Under the pieces are notes generated by a model. That model did not search any database, was not told the origin of the DNA, and worked only from the letters and a program-made list of their open reading frames with translations. The translations under genes were made by a program, and so were the position numbers. A stretch of 64,000 bases of DNA from Cutaneotrichosporon cavernicola. Taxonomy: Eukaryota > Basidiomycota > Tremellomycetes > Trichosporonales > Trichosporonaceae. Shown piece after piece: positions 56,209-64,000 of the stretch. The stretch is taken from the NCBI RefSeq assembly GCF_030864355.1, contig NC_083394.1:186001-250000 (forward strand), given 5' to 3'. Within the stretch, counting starts at the first letter, position 1, and every line of letters starts with the position of its first letter.

Positions 56209-58850
56209 TTACTTGGGCACCACGGGTGTGTACTGCTGCGCGCCGTAGCCCGAACTCGGTGACCCAAGAGTTTGGAATCCAGGAGTCGGGTACTGCCCAG
56301 CTGGGGGGAGCGGTGAAGGCTCGTCGCGGTACGGCGTGTTAGCGCCCGAAGCGTTCGCATAGTCGCCGAGCGAGTACGACGAGTCCATGCGCTGACCAGG
56401 CTGCAGGTCGGCCGTGGCCATGGTGCTGATCGACATGTTGGCCGACGAGAAGCGGTTCGGGCGAGGCGCAACAACACCGCCCATAGGGAATGCGTCCTGC
56501 TCCCGGTACGCCTGCTGGGCGTCCCAAGCGCTGTTGTCCTGCTGGTTGGCACCGGCGTACCAGCCCTTCTCGTCGGTGGTCGGACGCTTCTTCTTGCGGA
56601 TGCACATGCAGAAGACGAGAAGGCCGAGAAGCGCGCCGGCTCCAACACCAACGCCGACACCAAGACCAATCTTGGCCGTAGTCGACAGGCCGCTCGAGAC
56701 ACCGGCCTTCTGCGCGTTCGCGACCGACGAGTCGGTGGCCTCGCCGATCTGGGCAATGTCTTCCGTCGCGGTAGGGCTGACGCTCACGTCGGGTGGAGGA
56801 GGCGGCTTCCAGTGGGCCTGCTTAATAACGTCTGCGCCCTTCTCAGCAATGCCGTAAGTCGTGGCCATGAGGTGGGCCGAGATGTGGAGAGGGATGATCG
56901 ACGAGTCTATGACACGGACGTTGTTGGTGCCGTAGACGATCAGGCGGGTGTCAACGACACCTCCCATTTCCTCGGGAAGCATAGAACATGTGCCATGGGG
57001 GTGGTACTCGGTGCCAGCGCCGTTCTGCATGGCAGTGGTGAGGGCGCTGCCGTTGAGGCCAGCGGTTGCACCGGTCTCGCCCGTAATCGTGTTGGCGAAC
57101 GGACCGGAGGCGACGAGGCGGCGAATCCAGTTGGCCCCGGCGCCAATAATCTGGCGGTCAATGTCGACAGCGTAATACGAGGGGTCGATGTTGGGGGCGT
57201 TGAACGCGCTCTTCGAGTTGATGAAGATCGTGCCGCGCGAGAAGGGGTGCTGGAGAGCGCACTGGATGCCAACGTTGTTGGCGCCACTACCCCACATGGA
57301 CAGAATGATCTCGAGCTGGCCAGTCGCGTCGGTAAGCCACTGCTTCAGGATGTTGTACTGGGCAGTGAGACCGGCCTGAACGTTGCTGGGCATGTCGTGG
57401 GCGGCAGCCACGTCGGTGACGGTCTGAGCAACGTTGATAGCGTTGGCAGCAGCCGTAGCCTGGGAAGCACTGGTAATGTCGGCCATGCTGACGTAACCGA
57501 CAGCCTCGTTGATGTACGTGAGAAGACCCGTCTTGCTGCTCTTCCACTCGGCCAGGGCGGCGGCAATGGCGTCCTTGTTGCTCCACAGCTGAGCCCAGTT
57601 CTGAATCTCGGTGGTTGAGAAATACATGGTGCTCGAGGCGTGGTCCTGGAGGTTGTGGCCGACAGGAAGGTCCTTGCGTACGGTAATGCCGAGCGGGGTG
57701 AGGACACTCGAGGGACCGATACCGGAAAGCTGGAGGATCTGGGGCGAGCCAATGGTGCCGCCAGCGAGGATGACCTCCTTGTTGGCCTGGACCGAGTAGA
57801 CGGGGGCACCTTCATATGCAGAGAACGAGACACCCGACGCAATGTCGTTGCCATCAGCGTCCTTTGTACCGTTGAAGAGCACCTCGGTGACCTGCTGGCC
57901 GGTGAGGATGAACAGGTTGGGGAGGTCAGGCCGCGAGTCGATGTACCCTGCCTTTGAGTCGCAACGGGTCTGGTTGTCCTGGAAGAGGGTGGACGGGGTG
58001 AGAGAGACGCCGCGAACATCGCCGGAAGCCAAGTCCTTGTTGGTGAAGCCGAGGGCCTCCCAGGACGGGACCCAGTTGGAGGTGAAGGGATAGATGAAGC
58101 TCGACCAGCCAATGTGGATGGGGCCGCTGGTGCCGTGGGCCTTCTCGTCGATGGCAATTTGGAAAGTGTCGATGTTGGACTGATTCGGCCAGCCGAGGGT
58201 CTCAGACTTGATAATGTACTTGTTCATCTCGTTCCAGTTCCAGGTGACGTTGCCACCGGGGTTGAGGTCTCCCCAGGCATCGTACTCGTGACTGGACGCA
58301 CGGCCCCAGAACATGCCATTGACGGCACCCGAGCCACCAAGCAACTTGCCGCGGGGCCACTTGACAGCCTTGTCACCAAGTTGGGCCTGGGCGACCGTGT
58401 TGTAACCCCAGTCGCGGCCCGGCTTGGTCGTCACCGATTCACCGTAACTCAGACCTGGTTGTTAGTGAGACAGGCTTTGGGAACCGAAAGAGAACCGAGC
58501 AGATCGGGCAATGTAGATCTCCGCCAGCATTTCGGCACGACATTATGCTTACCTGGGACATCAATGTTGTCGCGAACATCCGAGCCGTCGCTGCCAGCCT
58601 CAATCACACAGACCGAGACGTTTTTCCATTCGGCGAGACGGCCGGCAAGCGCCAGACCTGCGACACCGCCACCAGCAATGACAAAGTCGAACGCTTTGCC
58701 GTTGACCTGCTGGACGTTGTCGGTGATGCCACGCTTGAGCATGTTGCGGTAAGGGTTGTTGATGTTGGCGCCATCGGCGTCGCGGTCACGCACAATGACA
58801 GCGGACGCAGGTACCGCGAGCGCGGCAAGCGCGAGGGCGGTGACGTGCAT
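56209..58850 (-). CDS. Membrane-anchored GMC oxidoreductase
   Basis: Two exons (58850-58553 and 58454-56209, 98-nt intron) encode 847 residues. There is a signal peptide (MHVTALALAALAVPASAVIV), then the FAD-binding FVIAGGGVAGLALAGRLAE, the first GMC signature GKLLGGSGAVNGMFWGR, the second GGTIGSPQILQLSGIGP, and the active-site EYHPHGTCSM with the catalytic His. The family oxidises alcohols, aldoses or aryl alcohols with oxygen. After the domain (about residue 645) comes a Ser/Thr-rich linker, a transmembrane helix (IGLGVGVGVGAGALLGLLVF), a CIRKKKR stop sequence and about 120 cytoplasmic residues rich in Tyr, Pro and Gly. A 51-nt intron-like sequence in the 5' leader (58940-58990) suggests a 5' UTR intron. 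Confidence 0.85.
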
Positions 58851-60847
58851 GGTGGTAAAAGGCGACGGAGGATAAGTCCAAACTACTCTACCTCGCTCTT
58901 ATGGTGGGAGCAGAGTGCGAGTGTGCGAGAAATCCTATTCTTGTCAGTGGGTGCGGAGCGTGCACAGCTATTGGTGAACAGATGACTCACGCTATGGACG
59001 AGGTTGTGCGCAATAGGTCGCGTCACCAGTGGACTGTGCGTGTGTCCAAGGGGCAAGGTTGAGAGGGGTAAAAGGTAGGAGTGGGAGATTGTCGCCTGGG
59101 TGGAGGGCGACGTGAACGGAGAGAATAGAACCAGCGATCACGAGCAAAGAGAGAGTAAAAGTAAAAGAACGAAAGATGATGGCTAGTTCCAGTGAGTGAC
59201 TATGCAATGACAACTAGATGTACTTGTGGGAGGGGGATATGTCCTCTAGTGACCCTATTCTCAGCCACCACCCCAACTCTCACCCAGGGTGATTTTGGTG
59301 ATTTCGTGTGATAGGTAGATCTGCCTGGTCAAGGTGCCAAGAACGCGACTGGGGTGATGGAACGGGCGGCAAGCCACCTACGCCCATACGGCCGTACGCC
59401 CATGTACGACTGGCCCACCCAGGTAAACTTTGTCATTTGGGTTCCACTGCTTGATGTGGTACATAACATTGAAGGCTGTGGGAAGAGGCACACGTCGTTA
59501 AGGGAGATTGTAGTTTGGTGAGAACAGAGCTCAACAGAACGGACAGAGGGTTAATTTGCAGGCGGCGGGGGGTGACCACCACTGTTCCCTGATACCAGGA
59601 TACAAGGATGCGGGGCTGTGCTTGAAAAAGGGCTTACGAGTGCTGGTATGCCTTGAAGCTTTGTAGACGCGTTTTCTGGGCATTATGCGTTGCATTTGGA
59701 GGTTTTGCTGTAAAGCTCAGAGTAAATGCTGACCAGAATTTTGGAGGGTATGACCCCTTTCCCTCTTGTCATTCCCTGAAGTAAGTAATGCACAGGCACT
59801 AACCCTGACCGCCAAGCCAAGCCCATTGTTCTCAGCGCATTCGTCAGCTGGTCAGCCAACAATGTGTAACAGTCCAAGCTTATTCTACCTTTGCTCTATT
59901 AAAACTGTACGTAGCATGGCATTGTCATATTGTCATGTTTAGAGGTCTAGGGGTGCGGTGATTTCGGCGGGTTTCTTCCGACATCCCACAAATCTTTCCA
60001 CTGTTTTGCGGTAATCATTAATGAAACCACCAATCGCAGATCACAAAACGCCGACCGCTGAGCTTGAGACGATCCTCCTCGCGACCGTCTTTTCAATATC
60101 TGCATAAATGTTCAGCAACGCTTGGCCATGTAGCCATCGTTGTTTGGCCCTGCGTGGGGATCGTGGAGAGAACATGGGCAACGTAGGCTGTCGCTGTCAC
60201 GCGGAACCCATTATTCAGACTTGTCCGTGCCTGTACGGGTTGTGACATCAGCCTCCCTAGTTTCGGCAAACACGGCATACGGCATACGACCATCGTGCAA
60301 GGCAGATCCAAAGCTTTACATAACTTTACATCAATAAACGGCAGACGTGCCGTGGCGTCCAGTGCGGGCGCGTGCGACGCGTTTGGGCGGTCCTCTGCCT
60401 TGGGCTTTCCCCTGCTTTCCTCCGCTAGCAAGTCGTCATTAAACTTCACTCCCGCCCTCTTCCAGGGCGGCCCTATCGTTTTGACAGCTGACCGGACGTG
60501 TTTTTGAGGTTTGATCAGCAGAACAGGCCGCCAGGTTCAACATGACTCGGGTGTTCAAGGCGATGCAACAACGACACGGCGCAGTTTGCTGCAGTTCTAG
60601 TAATACATGGCTGAAACGATACATGCAGTACATGCAGTAAACTGGCCCGAGTCACAGCTATGCGGTTATGCTTCTCAGCCTCAATGCTCTTTCGTTGCGG
60701 AACGCAACATTGTCGCAATCACTCACGTCTCGTACCCGGCCGAGTCTCTTGTTGACATGTATACCTGTTATTGATGCAGGGACTATACCATTGTTCCATT
60801 GACCATTGACGTACTATTCTAAGGCTATTGAACCGCTATTGAACCAC
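58851..60847. other. 2-kb intergenic region
   Basis: This is the longest gene-free stretch of the window. The part next to 58850 probably holds the GMC gene promoter and leader. The rest is AT-richer with no long frame, tRNA, transposon end or inverted repeat that I can see. It may be regulatory or contain an unrecognised RNA. Confidence 0.4.
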
Positions 60848-61830
60848 TCACAGCCGCTTGATCATCATGACAACCAGTGGCCACTCGACCCCAAACTCTC
60901 CCTCCACCCCTTCGGAGCGGAGCACTTTGTCAATCTGCGCAACCCTTCTCTCAACCACATCCCCTTCCCTTCCCCGCTTTGCCGCATCGTCCGGGTTGGC
61001 CGCTGCAAAGGAATGATAAGCACTCGAGGTGCGAATATACGCGTCCAGCTCTGTCACCGTCCACTTCCTCCTCAAAACCCACCGTCCCTCAGTCGACGAT
61101 TTGATCCGTACCGCGCTACCCGCGTCCCATCCCTCTCCTGCAATAGGAGGAGGCTCGTCGATCCTATCCGCAATTGGGATACCAGTCTTCTCCAAGTCTG
61201 GCACTTTACTTAGAAGCGCATCGGTCTCGGTATTCAAGGTGGGGTTGACGGGGAACGGAACGCGGTCAAGAAGACCTTCGACGATACTCCGTCCCGGCTG
61301 AGGCCAATACCCGCCCAAATCGCCTCTCATCAATTCCCTAAAAATGGCCGTGGCGCGAGGATGAGTCGTAAACTCCAACTCGCCATATCCGACGTAGGCC
61401 ACCGTTCCTTTCGGCCGCAACACCCGTGCCAACTCGGGCCACACTTTGGAATGGTCGAACCAGTGTGCGGCCTGTCCGGCCACCACGAGATCAACCGAGT
61501 TTGCGGGGAGCGAAGACATGTCCTCTGCCGAGCCGACCGAGTAATCAATGTGCCCAGAGTCAGGCTGGATGCCTACTGAGACCATCTTCTCGCTCGGGTC
61601 CTGGGCCGACACTTTGGTGAAGTGGGGGAAGAGGGCGCGCGCCATGAACCCCGGTCCGCAGCCTATATCTAACGCGTGGGTCGTCGACCCGCCGCGGTGG
61701 TACGCGAGGATGACGTCGTATAGTTTGGCCGGGTAGGTTCTGGTGTTAGGCTGGGTAAGGGGGTGATGACGCACGGTCGCGAGGTGAGGTAGCCTGCTGC
61801 ATCAAAGGAGGATTTGGCAAAAGTCGTCAT
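60848..61830 (-). CDS. Class I SAM-dependent methyltransferase, TMT1/Crg1-like
   Basis: Two exons (61830-61775 and 61739-60848, 35-nt intron) encode 315 residues. Exon 1 starts MTTFAKSSFDAAGYLTSRP and joins TYPAKLYDVILAYH in phase, as in the trans-aconitate methyltransferase family. The SAM-binding motif I is ALDIGCGPGFMARAL, motif II follows SAEDMSSLPANSVDLVVAGQAAHWFD and motif III is RVLRPKGTVAYVGYG. Members methylate trans-aconitate or small lipophilic molecules such as cantharidin. The aconitase gene 15 kb away is not evidence of linkage. The substrate is unknown, but the WF/HW aromatic residues after the motif fit the family. Confidence 0.82.
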
Positions 61831-62171
61831 TGTGTTGAGGAGGTGGCTAGTACGCTAGCTTGGGCTGATCCTCTATCCCACTTTATACGTCCTCAGAGAT
61901 CAGAGATGGGACTTGTTAGAGATTTAGATGTAGGTAGGGGTGCATATCGTCAGCGTGTCGGATGAGTCGGTCGAGGTTGTAACAGCCTCGCTTAGTCTCG
62001 CCCGATTACCACCCGATTACCACCCGACCTACGGTTCGGCTGTACCTGCAATTTATCCAAATATAACCTCCACCGATGGTCACCGACATCGCCGACCACC
62101 CAAACCATCAACAACTCACTCCTCCCTCTCTCTCTCGGACTCATCACCGACTACCGCCTCGCCTTGTCCAC
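61831..62171. promoter_or_regulatory. Bidirectional promoter region of 341 bases
   Basis: The methyltransferase and the DUF4604 gene point away from each other from this stretch. A TTATATA-like AT-rich element lies near 61880 (CTTTATACG) on the methyltransferase side, and an AATATAACC element near 62060 on the other. No gene lies between. Confidence 0.4.
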
Positions 62172-62737
62172 ATGCCACCACGACGCGAACCATCACGCGC
62201 CCAGATCTCAAGTGGACTCAGCTACGTTGCGCAAAAACCCTCCTTCCTCGCCAACTTTGGCAAGCCTCCTCCATCGGAACGCGAGCCAATCCCTACCCGC
62301 CCAGACGAAGGGGAATGGGCAGAGGACAGCGACGAGGATGAGTGGGATAAGAAGTTTGGTGGAGGCGAGGACGGACCGCAAGTCGTTGTGCTTAAGGAGG
62401 GAAGGCATTTGAGTGCGGATGAGGTTGCCAAGGAGCGGCGGAGGGGTGAGTTGGCCGGTGGGCTGGAGATCAGGCGTAGATGCACCAGCTGACAGCAGCC
62501 AAGGGCGAGCGCACAGCATCCCCGGATCCCGAGACATCTGCTGTCCTTGCCAAACTGTCTGCAGTCGCAAAGGAGCCTATAACTAAGCAAGGACCAATAC
62601 ACAAGGCGAAGCGCAAACTCGTCGGCGAGGCAGTTGAACACGAAGAAAAAGCAGAGGAGGCAGGGGAAAAGAAGAAGAAGAAGAAGAAGAAGGCCAACAA
62701 GCAGATGCTGAGCTTTGACGAGGCGGAGGGGGAGTAG
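62172..62737 (+). CDS. DUF4604-domain protein
   Basis: Two exons (62172-62445 and 62499-62737, 53-nt intron) encode 170 residues. The N-terminus has SGLSYVAQKPSFLANFG, followed by an acidic stretch and VVVLKEGRHLSADEVAKERRR, then a Lys-rich part (KKKKKKKKANK) and the C-terminal LSFDEAEGE. This pattern (SYV near the start, VVVLK and a C-terminal LSFD) is the DUF4604 family, small conserved proteins of eukaryotes without a settled function. The Lys-rich run suggests nuclear or nucleolar location. The intron has a GTGAGT donor and the CTGAC branch close to the CAGCAG acceptor, and it keeps the frame. Confidence 0.85.
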
Positions 62738-63048
62738 TTGCTCTGGCGGGGGGGAGGGGGTTGTCGGGGGTGAGAGAATACCTGCATGTCGGAGGGCGAG
62801 GGAAGCGTGCATGGGGACGCGGGATAGCGTACACGTCTGCATGTCTACATGCCTGCACGAGGTGGGTAAGTAGCATTGAGATGCTGAGATGCATGTCTGT
62901 ATCATAATCAGAGGTTGTTGGACATGCGAGTAATTTATGGGTTGTCACCAATCGGACTGATCGGATATCGGACACTCAAAGATCCAAAGATCCAGCGTCA
63001 TCCAAATATCCAAAATCTCATTGCCTCCTCAGCTCCTCATCAACCACC
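62738..63048. other. Intergenic region upstream of the NDUFAF6-like gene
   Basis: The DUF4604 gene 3' flank and promoter of the next gene. A G-run occurs at about 62747-62760. No gene is supported. Confidence 0.45.
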
Positions 63049-64000
63049 ATGTCAACACGCACCGTCCTCACTCGCTTGGGACACCTACGTGTCTATACAC
63101 CATTACGCGCCTTCTCCACCTCGCGCGCCCTCTCATCCGAGCACCCGCCGTCACCAGCCAACCCGGCCAACGCGCGCCAAGTAGCCACCGCCGGCGGACG
63201 CACCCACCGCACCCCCGGTGCGCCTCTCAACTCTCCCGTTGCGGCCGGTGGTCCCGGGGAGAACGCCGCGTACTGCGCCTCCCTAGTTCAGAGGTTGGAT
63301 CCTGATGCGTGGCTCACGAGTTACTTTTGGCCAAAGCGGGAGAGGGAGTGGTGGCTTGCGATTCGGGCGTTTAATGCGAGTTCCTTTCACTGCATGGGTA
63401 CGCTGACGTTAGCTCGAACTCCACCTCGTGACCACGACGGTATCGCAGCCGGCGATCGCAGCTATGCGGTTCCAGTTCTGGCGGGACGCGCTGGCTGCCA
63501 TCTTCTCGGGCAAGCCGGCGCCTCAGCACCCTGTCGCGCTTGCTCTGGCTGAGATGCATGCTGCACGGCCGGTGCAACGGTATTATCTTGGACAGCTGAT
63601 TGATGTTCGGGTGAGTCGGCGCGGCGTGTTGGGCTGGGGGTGTTGGGGGGTATTGGGGCCGGGGGTTGGGGTTGGGGTTGGGTAGGATGAGCAGCTGGGA
63701 GGAGGGGGAGGGAGGGGGAGGGAGGGAGGGAGGAAGCTGGTGAGGAGGGGGGAGATTGGAGGGAGAAGAGAGGAACAGAGGGAGAAGAACGAGCTAACAG
63801 CAGGCCAAGAACCTCGCCGCCCCATCCGCCTCGGCAACCCTCGAGCAACACCTGGCAACCTACTCCCCTCTCGCTGGTGCGCTGTTGCAAGGACCTCTGC
63901 CAATCCTCCTTTCCCCCACCGACCCCGAGACGGGACACATCGCGCACACGTTGAGCCACATTGCGCACCTCCTCGCTGTCTCCTCGCTTCTGCGCGCTCT
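63049..64000 (+). CDS. NDUFAF6-like squalene/phytoene synthase-fold protein, 3' end cut by the window edge
   Basis: Three exons are visible (63049-63375, 63413-63610 and 63804 onward), about 240 residues. The start at 63049 gives a strong mitochondrial presequence (MSTRTVLTRLGHLRV then RAFSTSRAL). The domain begins AAYCASLVQRLDPDAWL, followed by FWPKREREWWLAIRAFN and MRFQFWRDALAAIFSGK, the conserved core of the squalene/phytoene synthase-like complex I assembly factor NDUFAF6. It lacks the DxxxD catalytic pairs of true synthases as far as visible. The first intron (63376-63412) has a GC donor (GCGAGT) and an AG acceptor. The second is 193 nt and contains a long purine run of GGGAG repeats. 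Confidence 0.85.

Overview
The window is nuclear DNA from a basidiomycete yeast, most likely a tremellomycete close to Trichosporon, Cutaneotrichosporon or Apiotrichum. The evidence is a GC-rich sequence, densely packed genes on both strands, and a great many very short introns. Most introns are 31-60 nt, with GTGAGT/GTAAGT-type donors, a CTGAC or CTAAC branch site and an acceptor about 6 nt further on. All three tRNA genes have introns, and the products are typical fungal proteins. Exons were assembled by eye from splice signals, reading-frame phase and conserved motifs. Coordinates given for spliced genes are the outer coding limits, with exons in the text.

Layout. 1-10 kb: a disordered protein cut by the left edge (-), an MCT-like transporter (-), tRNA-Val (-), an F-box-like membrane protein (+), a membrane-anchored ubiquitin protease (-), MOZART1 (+) and a Vps3844-like membrane protein (-). 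10-20 kb: SLX9 (-), a mitochondrial helical-repeat protein (+), a Snf2-family ATPase (-) and a single-pass membrane protein (-). 20-27 kb: UBA3 and a class I glutamine amidotransferase head-to-tail on the minus strand and possibly fused, then ESS2/Bis1 (+) and the Rab GTPase YPT6 (+). 28-36 kb: a laccase-like multicopper oxidase, a Dal5-type transporter, tRNA-Thr and succinate-semialdehyde dehydrogenase (all +), then a decayed TauD dioxygenase (-). 37-48 kb: a small membrane protein (-), tRNA-Asn (-), a cytochrome c peroxidase-like enzyme (-), RMD1 (-), mitochondrial aconitase ACO2 (-) and, divergent from it, the meiotic recombinase DMC1 (+). 48-64 kb: a prion-like protein (+), an unknown 732-residue protein (-), a membrane-anchored GMC oxidoreductase (-), a methyltransferase (-), a DUF4604 protein (+) and the start of an NDUFAF6-like complex I assembly factor (+) cut by the right edge.

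Most genes are unrelated housekeeping functions, so the window is ordinary chromosome rather than a gene cluster or mobile element. The unusual content lies in gene structure. YPT6 needs two consecutive 4-nt exons to encode its DTAGQE motif. DMC1 has 19 exons, with two introns that appear to end in TG and one GC-AG intron. A 45-nt in-phase intron could fuse the amidotransferase to UBA3. A secreted-type GMC oxidoreductase carries a C-terminal transmembrane anchor and cytoplasmic tail. I saw no transposon, CRISPR array or viral sequence.
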